Below, piece after piece: positions 23,206 through 32,348 of a DNA stretch of 49,171 bases. The number at the start of each line of letters is the position of its first letter. The stretch's first letter is position 1. This DNA is from an uncultured beta proteobacterium (GTDB taxonomy: Bacteria > Pseudomonadota > Gammaproteobacteria > Burkholderiales > Burkholderiaceae_C). The stretch spans positions 1 through 49,171 of the forward strand of contig CAIWNX010000056.1 of assembly GCA_903914175.1 (NCBI GenBank), given 5' to 3'. Both the position numbers and the translations under genes were made by a program. Under the pieces are notes generated by a model, which saw only the letters and a program-made list of their open reading frames with translations, was not told the DNA's origin and did not search any database.

Positions 23206-23988
23206 TTATTCGTCTTCGTCTTCGAGTTCGACTTTTGCCATTTCTACATCCAGGCGTTCCATGGCGTCCAGCGGTTTGGTGGCAGCGGCCTGCTGGTAGA
23301 GACGGGTCGCTTCCAGCATCATCTTGTCGCCTTCGAGCATGAGCATGGCGTTGGCATATTCGATCATGCCGATGACCGATTCGAAATTGAGCTTGAGCGC
23401 CTGCTGCAGCAGCGCCAGGCCGGTGTCCTTCTTGGCGCCATAGGTCATGCCGCCAATGAGGGAGCCGACCTTGTCGATGACCTCGGCGTGAAATGACCCC
23501 AGTGCGATGTGGGCATCGGCGTGGTTCGGCTGCAGTTTGATAACGTTTTCCAGAGACACCTTGACCTTGCTGCCCAGACCCTGGGCCAAGGCCTTGGCCA
23601 CGCTGATGCCCTGGCTGTAGCGGCTCAGGGCATAGGCCTGCCAGTAGTGGGCGTTGATATTCAGGGGGTTGCTCTTGGCCTGCGCCTCGGCCCGGCGGGC
23701 CACTTCCAGAAACAGTTCAAGGCGGGCCTTTTCCTGCTTTTCAAGGTAGGTGGCGTAGACGCATGCCGCCTTGTTGGCTACGGTCAGGCCGTCGCCACCA
23801 ATTTTGAGTCCCAGGTCCACCGCTTTCTGGAATTCGCCGCTATGGAACAGGGCCCATGCCTGTAGCACCTTGACATCTTTCGGCAAGGGTTCGGCGTCAC
23901 CGGCGTGCAGGCGTGCCCAGTTCTTTTTGACACTGGCTGCGTCAAACCTGTAGTCGCCGGTATAGGGAAAGGCGGTCCATTGGGCCAT
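23206..23988 (-). CDS. TPR-like hypothetical protein
   Basis: This 260-residue soluble protein is predicted to be almost all helical. It has tetratricopeptide-like repeats, e.g. around VLQAWALFHSGEFQKAVDLG, NINAHYWQAYALSRYSQG, NHADAHIALGSFHAEV and NFESVIGMIEYANAMLML, and an acidic C-terminus (ELEDEDE). No signal peptide is seen. I do not recognise a named family. It is the third gene of a patatin-TetR-TPR unit and ends six bases from the convergent WS/DGAT gene, so a link to lipid storage is plausible but inferred. Confidence 0.75.
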   Translation of the reverse strand: MAQWTAFPYTGDYRFDAASVKKNWARLHAGDAEPLPKDVKVLQAWALFHSGEFQKAVDLGLKIGGDGLTVANKAACVYATYLEKQEKARLELFLEVARRAEAQAKSNPLNINAHYWQAYALSRYSQGISVAKALAQGLGSKVKVSLENVIKLQPNHADAHIALGSFHAEVIDKVGSLIGGMTYGAKKDTGLALLQQALKLNFESVIGMIEYANAMLMLEGDKMMLEATRLYQQAAATKPLDAMERLDVEMAKVELEDEDE

Positions 23989-24008
23989 TGCTGTCTCCTC
24001 CTACCGAG

Positions 24009-24674
24009 TTATTTTTTGTCGTCGTCATTGTAGGCTCCAACCAGTTTGAGCAAGTGTGTACGCTGGCTTTGTTCGAGATAGGGCACTAGCAAATTGAGAA
24101 CGTGTTGTGCGCCGCGCAACAACGCTGCCTGGGCGTTTTCGGGTTCGAGGGCCCGGCGTGGATCGCGTACATATTCAAAACTGAGCCAGTAGGTCAGCAC
24201 CACGACCATGCTGGTGGCCGTGGCCTCGACTTCACGTGTGTCGATGGTGATGGCGCCGCTGCGACTCATGCCGTCGAGCAGGGCGCGCACGGCGCGCGTC
24301 TTGTTTTTCAGGACCGACTGGAAGTGGGTTTCCAGGCGCCGGTTTTTGCTCAGCAGATCGTTGAGGTCGCGGTAAAAGAAGCGGTACTGCCAGATCAATT
24401 CGAACAGGGTGTGCATGAAAAACCAGGCGTCCTCCACGTCACGCACGCCGTCGCTGGCGTTGAGCAGTTCGTTCAAGGCGTGCTCAAAGCGGTCGAAGAG
24501 GGAATTGATCAGTTCGTCTTTGGCCGGGTAATGGTAATAAAGGTTTCCCGGGCTGATGCCGAGTTCGGCCGAGATCAGCGTGGTCGATACATTGGGCTCG
24601 CCGAAGCGGTTGAAGAGCGCGAGTGTGACTTCCAGAATTCGCTCAGCTGTGCGTCGCGGCGCCTTTTTTACCAT
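24009..24674 (-). CDS. TetR-family transcriptional regulator
   Basis: This 221-residue regulator has the N-terminal HTH (RILEVTLALFNRFGEPNVSTTLISAELGISPGNLYYHYPAKDELI) and a C-terminal ligand domain. Its start overlaps the patatin stop by seven bases, so the two are translationally coupled. Proteins of this subgroup sit next to lipid or PHA genes in other betaproteobacteria. The effector may be an acyl-CoA, by analogy with other TetR lipid regulators; the sequence does not prove it. Likely targets are the genes of this island. Confidence 0.88.
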   Translation of the reverse strand: MVKKAPRRTAERILEVTLALFNRFGEPNVSTTLISAELGISPGNLYYHYPAKDELINSLFDRFEHALNELLNASDGVRDVEDAWFFMHTLFELIWQYRFFYRDLNDLLSKNRRLETHFQSVLKNKTRAVRALLDGMSRSGAITIDTREVEATATSMVVVLTYWLSFEYVRDPRRALEPENAQAALLRGAQHVLNLLVPYLEQSQRTHLLKLVGAYNDDDKK

Positions 24675-25921
24675 GAAGGGATTCCCGTATGTGCGACGGA
24701 GCGCACGGTATGGCCCAAATCGTCCATGATTTCCTGCAGTTTGGTAATGGCTTGTCCGACCTGGGTCGGCGCCTTTGCGGGAGCGCTCAAATGGCGCTTC
24801 GGATCATCGAGTGCCTCGTGGTGCAGTGTGATGCCATGGCGCCACAGCTTTTCGGACAGGCCCGTCTTGTGCGAACGCAGCATCCGGCGCGTTTGCTGAT
24901 AGGCGTGTTCGGCCAGTTCGCGCCGCTGGCGGTAGCTGAAGGTGTTGGCCAGATAGAGCTCGGGGTCGCGGTGATCGGGCTCGATCAGGATGATGTCGGT
25001 GTCCGGGTAGACGCGCTCATACTGCCGCATGCCCAGAACCATGCGCGAGTGAATCAGAGAGCGGAAGGTTTGGCTTAGCACAGCCGGCAATCCGCCATCC
25101 ACGATGTGGGGAATGTGGTGCTTTTCAGATGGCAAGCCACGGCGCATGACTTTGGCTACCTGCGGCGCGGTGGCGTTAAACGGCACCAGCGGGTTTAGGC
25201 ATAGCATCAGGTCAACCCCTTGCTCCAGGGCAACCGAGGCATGCATGGTCTTCTTCAACGCGCCGTCGACGTAGTAACTGTCGTCAATTTCCACTGGCGG
25301 GAACAGACCTGGCAGCGCAGCGCTGGCCTGCACCGCTTTGGAGATTGGCACATGATCCCATCCGGGCCGACCAAAAGGCGCAATCTCGCCGCTGTCCAGA
25401 TTGGTCGCCACCAGCGTGAGTTGCGTCTTGAGTTGTCGGAAATCGTTGGTTCGCCCGCCTTGCGAAAACAGTCGCGCCAGTTGCGTGTCGACTTGAGCGT
25501 TAGAAAATATTCCGGCCGGCAGCGCCGGGCTCAGGCGTTCCAGCGCAGAGGTTAGCGACTTGCCACCTACCGTGAACTGCCACAGCGCGGAGACCAGCAG
25601 CGCCGGCGCCATGATGCCGCGGCGGGCAAACTCACCGTAGGCCGGCGCCATTAGCCAAGCCGGGTCGAAACTGTCGGTCGGTTGTCGGTCGCTCTCAATA
25701 AACGAAGCACACAGCTCGCGCGGACTGATCCCGTTGGCCAGTCCGGCAGCGATGAAGCCGCCAGCGGATACACCCACGTAATGCTGCAGGCGTGTGAAGT
25801 CAATTCCGTTGAGCGAATCGTCGAGGGCGCACAGGGCACCAATCTCGTAGATGGCACCGAGCGGTCCGCCACCCGCCAAGGCGAGTCCAATTCTGGGTGC
25901 GAGTGCTGGTTTGTGTTGCAT
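24668..25921 (-). CDS. patatin-like phospholipase/acyl hydrolase
   Basis: This 417-residue patatin-fold serine hydrolase has the oxyanion loop LALAGGGPLGAIYEIG, the nucleophile elbow GVSAG (Ser52) and the DG(A) catalytic Asp (Asp219) in YYVDGALKK. The C-terminal 150 residues form an extra helical region seen in bacterial patatin proteins. No clear signal peptide is present, so it should work in the cytoplasm, and hydrolysis of storage lipid or phospholipid acyl esters is the expected activity. It heads the patatin-TetR-TPR unit. A link to mobilising wax esters/TAG is inferred from context. Confidence 0.88.
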   Translation of the reverse strand: MQHKPALAPRIGLALAGGGPLGAIYEIGALCALDDSLNGIDFTRLQHYVGVSAGGFIAAGLANGISPRELCASFIESDRQPTDSFDPAWLMAPAYGEFARRGIMAPALLVSALWQFTVGGKSLTSALERLSPALPAGIFSNAQVDTQLARLFSQGGRTNDFRQLKTQLTLVATNLDSGEIAPFGRPGWDHVPISKAVQASAALPGLFPPVEIDDSYYVDGALKKTMHASVALEQGVDLMLCLNPLVPFNATAPQVAKVMRRGLPSEKHHIPHIVDGGLPAVLSQTFRSLIHSRMVLGMRQYERVYPDTDIILIEPDHRDPELYLANTFSYRQRRELAEHAYQQTRRMLRSHKTGLSEKLWRHGITLHHEALDDPKRHLSAPAKAPTQVGQAITKLQEIMDDLGHTVRSVAHTGIPSW

Positions 25922-25992
25922 ACAAACAAAGTGTAGGTCTGATCAAGACAGATGGTTGCTGCAATGCAGCATTAAAGCTTGCGCTACCAAGC

Positions 25993-26020
25993 AAAAGAGG
26001 ACGCCACAGCGTCCTCTTTT
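25993..26020. terminator. bidirectional intrinsic terminator after the phasin gene
   Basis: A perfect 12-bp stem (AAAAGAGGACGC pairing with GCGTCCTCTTTT) with a CACA loop and T-runs on both strands lies about 60 bases beyond the phasin stop. It should end the minus-strand phasin transcript before it runs into the patatin promoter region. Confidence 0.88.
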
Positions 26021-26080
26021 AGCAATGCCTGCGCCAATCATTGATCGCAAGCCCCAACGCTGGCGGCCAGCCAGCCAGCA

Positions 26081-26620
26081 TCAATCTGCCGCGACGGCCG
26101 CACTCGGCTTGGACGCTTTGCGTGCGGGTGTGCGCTTGGCAACTGGCTTGACGGCTGGTGCCTTCTTGGCAACGACCTTCTTGGCTGCCTTGGGCGCAGC
26201 GCCTTTGGCTGACAATTTCTGGACGCTCTTGTTCAATGCGTCGATGCGGGCGATCAGGGCGCTGACGTCTTTGGCGGAGGGAACACCGAGCTTATTCAAG
26301 GCCTTGGCCACGCGATCTTCAAAAATGCTTTCCAGTTTGTCCCATTGGCCCGAGGCTTTGGACGAAATGTCGGTCGCCATGCTTGACATCTTGCTGCTGG
26401 CTTCCGAGATCTTTTCTTCGGCAACCGATTGCGTCTTGCGCTGCATATTGACGCCTTCCTTGATGAGAGCCTCGATCGCTTTAGAGCCTTCAGCCTGGGC
26501 CTTGGTGAAGGCGCCGACGCCGGCTTGCCAGATCTGTTGTGCAGAGTCTTTGACCGACCCGGCCAGCGGCAGGGCACTCTTGTTTGTTGATTTGGATCTT
26601 TTTTGCAGTTTTGTGACCAT
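26081..26620 (-). CDS. phasin (PhaF/PhaI type) with histone-like tail
   Basis: This 179-residue granule-associated protein has an N-terminal phasin domain (about residues 18-130: SVKDSAQQIWQAGVGAFTKAQAEGSKAIEALIKEGV, then VEDRVAKALNKLGVPSAKDV-like PHA-granule segment) with coiled-coil helices. A C-terminal tail (about 138-175) rich in Lys, Ala and Pro with AKK/AKR repeats resembles histone H1 and PhaF of Pseudomonas. The domain coats storage granules; the tail probably binds DNA and could tether granules to the nucleoid. The start at 26620 follows CTGGAG. It is divergent from the fatty acyl-CoA reductase gene, across a gap with an 18-bp palindrome. Confidence 0.88.
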   Translation of the reverse strand: MVTKLQKRSKSTNKSALPLAGSVKDSAQQIWQAGVGAFTKAQAEGSKAIEALIKEGVNMQRKTQSVAEEKISEASSKMSSMATDISSKASGQWDKLESIFEDRVAKALNKLGVPSAKDVSALIARIDALNKSVQKLSAKGAAPKAAKKVVAKKAPAVKPVAKRTPARKASKPSAAVAAD

Positions 26621-26734
26621 GGGAAACTCCAGGGAGGTTGAGAAATTTGACCTTGCCGCACACAGCAACTCGGCTTGGTGGTTTGGACTTTAAGGCTTGC
26701 GCACGGCGCTGTGTAGGTGGGGACTCCTAAATTC

Positions 26735-26752
26735 CTAGGGCGCGCGCCCTAG
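26735..26752. promoter_or_regulatory. 18-bp perfect palindrome in the phasin-reductase gap
   Basis: CTAGGGCGCGCGCCCTAG is perfectly symmetric and lies 70 bases upstream of the reductase start and 115 bases upstream of the phasin start. Placement between two divergent lipid-storage genes suggests a shared operator. The binding protein is unknown; the TetR protein encoded at 24009 is one candidate. Confidence 0.55.
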
Positions 26753-26821
26753 CGCGGGTTTACGCTGAAGCATCAAGGTCCGGATTTCGGCAAGAATGCG
26801 TTAATTCAAATGGGGTGTTCT

Positions 26822-28819
26822 ATGCATTACTTCGTCACCGGCGCCACCGGTTTTATCGGCAAACGCCTGGTCAAAAAATTGCTGGCGCGCAAGGGCTCGG
26901 TGGTTTATTTCCTGCTCCGTAAAGAGAGCGAGGCCAAGCTTGCTGATTTGCGCCAGTACTGGGGCGCCAGTGCGACGCGCGTGGTGCCGGTCTTTGGCGA
27001 CCTGACCAGCAAGAAGCTCGGGGTTTCGGCTGATAGTCTGAAACAGCTCAAGGGCCAGATTGATCACTTCTACCACCTGGCAGCGGTGTATGACCTTGGC
27101 GCCGACGAAGCCAGTCAGATCGCTGTCAACATTGACGGCACGCGCAACACGGTGGAGTTGGCCAAGGCGCTGGACGCCGGGCATTTTCACCTTGTCAGTT
27201 CGATCGCTGCGGCCGGACTCTACGAAGGCGTGTTCCGCGAGGACATGTTTGACGAGGCTGAAAACTACGATCACCCCTACTTCATGACCAAGCATGAAAG
27301 CGAAAAGATTGTGCGCCAGGAATGCAAAGTGCCGTGGTCGGTGTACCGACCGGCGATGGTGGTGGGCGACAGCACAACGGGCGAGATGGACAAGATTGAT
27401 GGCCCTTATTACTTCTTCAAGCTGATCCAGCGCATGCGCCAGTTGCTGCCGCCCTGGATGCCCTCGGTCGGTCTGGAGGGTGGTCGCATCAACATCGTAC
27501 CGGTGGACTTTGTGGTCGATGCGCTGGACGTCATCAGCCACAAAGCGGGGATCGCCAAGAAGTGCTACCACCTGGTTGACCCGGTCGGTTACCGGGTGGG
27601 AGATGTGCTCGACATCTTCAGCCGCGCCGCCCATGCGCCCAAGATGAACCTGTTTGTCAATGCTGCGTTACTGGGCTTTATTCCGCGCAGCGTGGTCAAG
27701 GGCCTGATGGCGCTGGCACCGGTGCGCCGGGTGCGCAATGCCGTCATGAAAGATCTGGGGCTGCCGGCGGACATGCTGACCTTTGTTAACTACCCGACAC
27801 GTTTTGATTGCCGCGAGTCGCTCGCCATGCTCAAGGGTTCGGGTGTGGCTTGCCCTAACCTCAAAGATTACGCCTGGCGACTGTGGGATTATTGGGAGCG
27901 TCATCTGGATCCCGATCTGCACATCGACCATTCCCTGCGCGGCACGGTGAGCGGCAAGGTGGTGCTGATCACGGGCGGTTCGTCGGGGATCGGCCTGGCG
28001 GCCGCGCACAAATTTGCCGAAGCGGGTGCCATCACACTGATTTGCGGACGTGATCAGGACAAACTCAATGATGCTTGCAAGGAAGCCAAAGCCAAGGGCT
28101 ACAGCTTTGAGGCCTATCCGGTGGACATTGCCGAAATGGGCGATTGCGATCGTTTCATCAAGCAAGTCGTCGCTGACCATGGGGGTGTTGATTTCCTGAT
28201 CAACAACGCGGGCCGCTCGATTCGCCGCGCCATCGAGTCCAGCTACGACCGCTTTCACGATTACGAGCGCACCATGCAGCTCAATTATTTTGGGTCCCTG
28301 CGCGTCACGATGGGCTTGTTGCCGGGCATGGTTGCGAAAAAAAGGGGCCATGTCGTCAATATCAGTTCAATCGGTGTTCTGACCAATGCGCCACGGTTCA
28401 GCGCCTATGTCGCTTCCAAGGCGGCGCTCGATGCCTGGACGCGCTGTGCGTCCAGCGAGTTTGCGGATCAGGGAATTTCCTTTACGACCATCAACATGCC
28501 GCTGGTGCGCACACCCATGATCGCGCCCACCGGTCTGTACAACAACGTGCCGACCCTGTCGCCGGAAGAAGCGGCCGACATGATTGCCCAGGCCTGTATC
28601 TTCAAGCCGGTGCGTGTGGCGACAAGGCTCGGTATCACGGGGCAATTGCTGCATGCTTTGCTGCCGCGTGTGGCGCAAATCGCCATGAACACCAGTTTTC
28701 GCATGTTCCCGGACTCCGGCGCGGCCAAGGGGGCCAAGCCCGGCGACAAACCGGTCCGTCAGCAACTGTCGCCGGAGGCGATTGCGCTGCAGCAGATGAT
28801 GCGGGGCATCCATTTCTGA
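26822..28819 (+). CDS. two-domain fatty acyl-CoA reductase (alcohol-forming, Maqu_2507 type)
   Basis: This 665-residue protein fuses two reductase domains. The N-terminal extended SDR domain has GATGFIG (residues 7-13), HLAAVYDLGADE, VSSIAAAGLYEG and Tyr153-x3-Lys157. The C-terminal classical SDR has GGSSGIG (385-391), NNAGRSIRR, NISSIGVLTNAPRFSAY and Tyr529-x3-Lys533. Order, length and these blocks match the Marinobacter fatty acyl-CoA reductase Maqu_2507 as I remember it, which reduces acyl-CoA through the aldehyde to the fatty alcohol with NADPH. The start at 26822 has TGGGGTG upstream; 26810 is also in frame. The alcohol product is the substrate for the WS/DGAT 3.6 kb away. An intrinsic terminator follows. 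Confidence 0.92.
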   Translation: MHYFVTGATGFIGKRLVKKLLARKGSVVYFLLRKESEAKLADLRQYWGASATRVVPVFGDLTSKKLGVSADSLKQLKGQIDHFYHLAAVYDLGADEASQIAVNIDGTRNTVELAKALDAGHFHLVSSIAAAGLYEGVFREDMFDEAENYDHPYFMTKHESEKIVRQECKVPWSVYRPAMVVGDSTTGEMDKIDGPYYFFKLIQRMRQLLPPWMPSVGLEGGRINIVPVDFVVDALDVISHKAGIAKKCYHLVDPVGYRVGDVLDIFSRAAHAPKMNLFVNAALLGFIPRSVVKGLMALAPVRRVRNAVMKDLGLPADMLTFVNYPTRFDCRESLAMLKGSGVACPNLKDYAWRLWDYWERHLDPDLHIDHSLRGTVSGKVVLITGGSSGIGLAAAHKFAEAGAITLICGRDQDKLNDACKEAKAKGYSFEAYPVDIAEMGDCDRFIKQVVADHGGVDFLINNAGRSIRRAIESSYDRFHDYERTMQLNYFGSLRVTMGLLPGMVAKKRGHVVNISSIGVLTNAPRFSAYVASKAALDAWTRCASSEFADQGISFTTINMPLVRTPMIAPTGLYNNVPTLSPEEAADMIAQACIFKPVRVATRLGITGQLLHALLPRVAQIAMNTSFRMFPDSGAAKGAKPGDKPVRQQLSPEAIALQQMMRGIHF

Positions 28820-28845
28820 TGTCGGTCTGAGCGCGGCGATAATCG

Positions 28846-28871
28846 GGGGCGCTTTCGGCGCCCCTTTTTTT
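28846..28871 (+). terminator. intrinsic terminator after the fatty acyl-CoA reductase
   Basis: GGGGCGC pairs with GCGCCCC around TTTCG and is followed by seven T residues. It separates the storage-lipid island from the polysaccharide cluster. Confidence 0.93.
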
Positions 28872-28900
28872 GAGTGTTTTTGCAGCGGAGAGCGACAACA

Positions 28901-29965
28901 ATGATTCTGGTAACCGGTGGCGCAGGCTTTATTGGCGCCAATTTTGTGCTGGACTGGCTGGCCCAGTCCGATGAACCCGTTCTTAATCTGGACAAACTGA
29001 CCTATGCGGGGAACCCGGAGAATCTGGCGTCCCTGCAGGGCGATTCGCGCTATCTGTTTGTGCAGGGCGATATTGGCGACGCACCACTGGTGGAGCGCCT
29101 GCTGGCCCAGCATCAACCACGTGCAGTAATCAATTTTGCGGCCGAGAGCCATGTTGACCGCTCCATTCACGGCCCCGAAGACTTTATTCAAACCAATGTG
29201 GTGGGCACGATGCGCTTGCTGCAGAGTGTGCGCGCCTACTGGCAGGCTTTGACCGATGCCCAGCGCATCGAATTCCGCTTTCTGCACGTCTCGACCGACG
29301 AGGTTTATGGCAGTCTGTCACCCACGGACCCGGCGTTCACCGAGGGCAACAAGTTAGAGCCGAATAGCCCGTATTCGGCCAGCAAGGCGGCCAGCGATCA
29401 TCTGGTGCGAGCTTGGCTGCATACCTATGGCCTGCCGGTTCTGACCACCAACTGCAGCAACAATTACGGGCCGCTGCATTTTCCCGAGAAACTGATTCCG
29501 CTGATCATCGTCAATGCCCTGGCCGGCAAACCCCTGCCGGTCTACGGCGATGGCCTGCAGGTGCGCGACTGGCTTTATGTGAAGGACCATTGCAGCGCCA
29601 TTCGCCGTGTGCTGGCAGCCGGGCGGGTTGGTGAGATCTACAACGTCGGCGGCTGGAACGAGAAGCCCAATATCGAGATCGTGAAGACCATTTGCACCCT
29701 GCTCGACGAGTTACGCCCCAAGAGTGATGGCAGCAGCTACCAGACGCAGATTACTTATGTGCAGGACCGCCCGGGGCACGACCGGCGTTATGCCATCGAC
29801 GCCAGCAAAATCGAGCGCGAACTGGGCTGGAAGCCGGCAGAGACTTTTGCCACTGGCATCCGCAAAACCGTGCAGTGGTACCTGGACAACCAGGACTGGG
29901 TGACCCATGTGCAGTCCGGCGCGTACCGCGACTGGGTGCAAACGAATTACGCGGGTCGCGGATGA
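28901..29965 (+). CDS. rfbB: dTDP-glucose 4,6-dehydratase
   Basis: RfbB/RmlB converts dTDP-glucose to dTDP-4-keto-6-deoxyglucose, the second step to dTDP-L-rhamnose. The 354-residue protein has [10 protein letters not shown] near the N-terminus, the [11 protein letters not shown] loop, the dehydratase triad STDEVYG (Thr-Asp-Glu) and [12 protein letters not shown] (Tyr-x3-Lys). The start at 28901 is chosen over a frame extending to 28874, which lies in the terminator. Its stop overlaps the rfbD start as ATGA. Confidence 0.97.
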   Translation: MILVTGGAGFIGANFVLDWLAQSDEPVLNLDKLTYAGNPENLASLQGDSRYLFVQGDIGDAPLVERLLAQHQPRAVINFAAESHVDRSIHGPEDFIQTNVVGTMRLLQSVRAYWQALTDAQRIEFRFLHVSTDEVYGSLSPTDPAFTEGNKLEPNSPYSASKAASDHLVRAWLHTYGLPVLTTNCSNNYGPLHFPEKLIPLIIVNALAGKPLPVYGDGLQVRDWLYVKDHCSAIRRVLAAGRVGEIYNVGGWNEKPNIEIVKTICTLLDELRPKSDGSSYQTQITYVQDRPGHDRRYAIDASKIERELGWKPAETFATGIRKTVQWYLDNQDWVTHVQSGAYRDWVQTNYAGRG

Positions 29966-30852
29966 AGCTACTGCTTTTTGGCAAGGGCGGGCAGGTTGGC
30001 TGGGAATTGCAGCGCAGCTTGGCGCCGCTGGGCGAGATCGTCGCGCTGGACTTTGACAGCACGGATCACTGTGGCGACTTCTCTAATCTCGCGGGTCTGG
30101 CCGACACGGTGCGCGCGGTCAAGCCCGATGTCATTGTCAACGCGGCCGCGCACACGGCAGTCGACAAGGCTGAGAGCGAACCTGACTTGGTGCGCACGCT
30201 CAACGCGCTGGCGCCTGGCGTGCTGGCGCAGGAGGCGGCACGCATCGGGGCCTGTCTCGTGCACTACAGCACCGACTATGTTTTTGACGGCAGTGGCACA
30301 CGGGCCTGGCGCGAAGCGGACAAACCAGCACCGCTCAATGTCTACGGCCAGACCAAGCTCGAAGGCGAGCAGTTGATTCAGGCCACCTGCCCGCAGCATC
30401 TGATTCTGCGCACCAGTTGGGTTTATGCCGCACGTGGTGGCAATTTTGCCAAGACCATGTTGCGCCTGGCGCAGGAGCGCGAAAGGCTGACGGTGATCGA
30501 TGACCAGTTCGGCGCACCGACGGGCGCTGAGTTACTGGCCGACGTGACGGCGCACGCCATTGCCCAGTTGTGCCAGCGTCCCGAAGATGGCGGCCTGTAC
30601 CATCTGGTTGCCAGTGGCGAAACCAACTGGCATGCCTACGCAAACTACGTGCTGGCGCAGGCCAAGCTGCTGCAACCTGAGTTGCAGTTCAAAGCCACTG
30701 AAGTGCTGCCCGTTGCCAGCAGCGCCTTCCCGACCCCGGCCCGACGGCCGCACAATTCGCGACTGGATACGCGCAAGTTGCAAACCACCTTTGGTTTAAG
30801 CTTGCCCCATTGGCAACAAGGCGTGACCCGCATGCTGGCAGAAACGCTTTAA
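29962..30852 (+). CDS. rfbD: dTDP-4-dehydrorhamnose reductase
   Basis: RfbD/RmlD is the last enzyme of dTDP-L-rhamnose synthesis. It has 296 residues with [10 protein letters not shown] (nucleotide loop), [23 protein letters not shown] and YGQTKLEGE (Tyr-x3-Lys). The ATG at 29962 overlaps the rfbB stop, so translation is coupled. rfbA follows after 18 bases. Confidence 0.96.
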   Translation: MKLLLFGKGGQVGWELQRSLAPLGEIVALDFDSTDHCGDFSNLAGLADTVRAVKPDVIVNAAAHTAVDKAESEPDLVRTLNALAPGVLAQEAARIGACLVHYSTDYVFDGSGTRAWREADKPAPLNVYGQTKLEGEQLIQATCPQHLILRTSWVYAARGGNFAKTMLRLAQERERLTVIDDQFGAPTGAELLADVTAHAIAQLCQRPEDGGLYHLVASGETNWHAYANYVLAQAKLLQPELQFKATEVLPVASSAFPTPARRPHNSRLDTRKLQTTFGLSLPHWQQGVTRMLAETL

Positions 30853-30870
30853 CCTGAAATGCAGAGAAGA

Positions 30871-31764
30871 ATGACACAACGCAAAGGCATCATCCTGGCA
30901 GGCGGCTCCGGCACGCGACTGCACCCGGCCACACTGGCCATGAGCAAGCAACTGCTGCCGGTCTACGACAAGCCGATGATCTATTACCCCTTGAGCACGC
31001 TGATGCTGGCCGGGATACGGGACATTCTGGTCATCAGCACGCCGCAGGACACGCCGCGCTTCCAGCAGTTGCTCGGCGATGGCGCGCAGTGGGGGCTGAA
31101 CCTGCAGTATGCGGTGCAGCCCAGCCCCGATGGTCTGGCGCAGGCCTTCATCATTGGGGACAAATTTCTGGGCAATGCACCAAGCGCGCTGGTGCTGGGC
31201 GACAACATTTTCTATGGACACGACTTTGCGCCACTGCTGGCCAGGGCCGATAAGAATGAGAGTGGCGCCACTGTTTTTGCTTACCATGTGCAAGACCCCG
31301 AGCGCTACGGTGTGGTCGCGTTTGATGCCCAGGGCAAGGCCAGCAGCATCGAAGAAAAGCCGCTGGAGCCCAAAAGCAACTATGCCGTGACTGGCCTGTA
31401 TTTTTACGACGATCAGGTCGTGGACATCGCCAAGGCCGTCAAACCCAGCGCCCGTGGCGAACTGGAAATTACGGCGGTCAATCAGACTTACCTGGAACAG
31501 GGTCAGCTCAATGTGCAAATCATGCAGCGTGGCTACGCATGGCTTGATACCGGTACGCACGACAGTCTGCTCGAAGCCAGTCAGTTCATTGCGACGCTGG
31601 AGCGTCGTCAGGGGCTGAAAGTGGCCTGTGTCGAAGAAATCGCCTGGCGCAACGGTTTTATTGACGATGTCCAATTGCAAAAGCTGGCGCAGCCGCTGGC
31701 AAAAAATGGCTACGGCCAGTATCTGATGCGCATGTTGGTCGAGCGCAGCCGCCACGAACCCTGA
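30871..31764 (+). CDS. rfbA: glucose-1-phosphate thymidylyltransferase
   Basis: RfbA/RmlA joins glucose-1-phosphate to dTTP, giving dTDP-glucose, the first step to dTDP-rhamnose. The 297-residue protein shows the [13 protein letters not shown] nucleotide loop, [20 protein letters not shown] and LGDNIFYG, then [20 protein letters not shown]. The start at 30871 matches family N-termini; another ATG at 30859 is in frame. It lies in the rfbBDAC order, with rfbC 14 bases on. Confidence 0.96.
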   Translation: MTQRKGIILAGGSGTRLHPATLAMSKQLLPVYDKPMIYYPLSTLMLAGIRDILVISTPQDTPRFQQLLGDGAQWGLNLQYAVQPSPDGLAQAFIIGDKFLGNAPSALVLGDNIFYGHDFAPLLARADKNESGATVFAYHVQDPERYGVVAFDAQGKASSIEEKPLEPKSNYAVTGLYFYDDQVVDIAKAVKPSARGELEITAVNQTYLEQGQLNVQIMQRGYAWLDTGTHDSLLEASQFIATLERRQGLKVACVEEIAWRNGFIDDVQLQKLAQPLAKNGYGQYLMRMLVERSRHEP

Positions 31765-31778
31765 TTGGTAGTATTTCG

Positions 31779-32348
31779 ATGAACGTCATCCCCACAGCCA
31801 TTGCCGGCGTTTTCATCATTGAGCCCAAGGTGTTTGGTGACGCACGCGGTTTCTTCTTTGAGAGTTTCAATCACAAGGTCTTTCAGCAGGCTACGGGTCT
31901 GGACCTTGATTTTGTGCAGGACAACCACTCGCGCTCGGCCAAGGGCGTGTTGCGCGGCCTGCACTACCAAATCGAACAGGCCCAGGGAAAACTGGTTCGG
32001 GTCGTGCGTGGCGCTGTGTTTGACGTGGCGGTTGACCTGCGCAAAGGCTCGGCAACTTTTGGCCAATGGGTAGGCGCCGAACTGTCCGAAGACAACAAGC
32101 GCCAGATGTGGGTGCCGCCGGGTTTTGCACACGGCTTTTTGACACTAAGCGAATCAGCAGACTTCCTCTACAAAACGACCGACTATTACGCGCCGCAGCA
32201 TGAGTGTTGCATCGCCTGGAACGATCCGATGTTGGCCATCGACTGGCCACTGGCTGGCGTTCAACCGCTGATCTCAGTCAAGGATCAGGTGGGCCTGGCA
32301 TTGGCGGATGCGCCAGTGTTTTCTGATGCTGGGGGTGCAGCGGCGTGA
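31779..32348 (+). CDS. rfbC: dTDP-4-dehydrorhamnose 3,5-epimerase
   Basis: RfbC/RmlC is a cupin epimerase acting on C3 and C5 of dTDP-4-keto-6-deoxyglucose. It has 189 residues with [29 protein letters not shown] (catalytic His), [19 protein letters not shown] and [16 protein letters not shown]. The stop overlaps the GTG start of fcl. This completes the rhamnose set in one run. Confidence 0.96.
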   Translation: MNVIPTAIAGVFIIEPKVFGDARGFFFESFNHKVFQQATGLDLDFVQDNHSRSAKGVLRGLHYQIEQAQGKLVRVVRGAVFDVAVDLRKGSATFGQWVGAELSEDNKRQMWVPPGFAHGFLTLSESADFLYKTTDYYAPQHECCIAWNDPMLAIDWPLAGVQPLISVKDQVGLALADAPVFSDAGGAAA

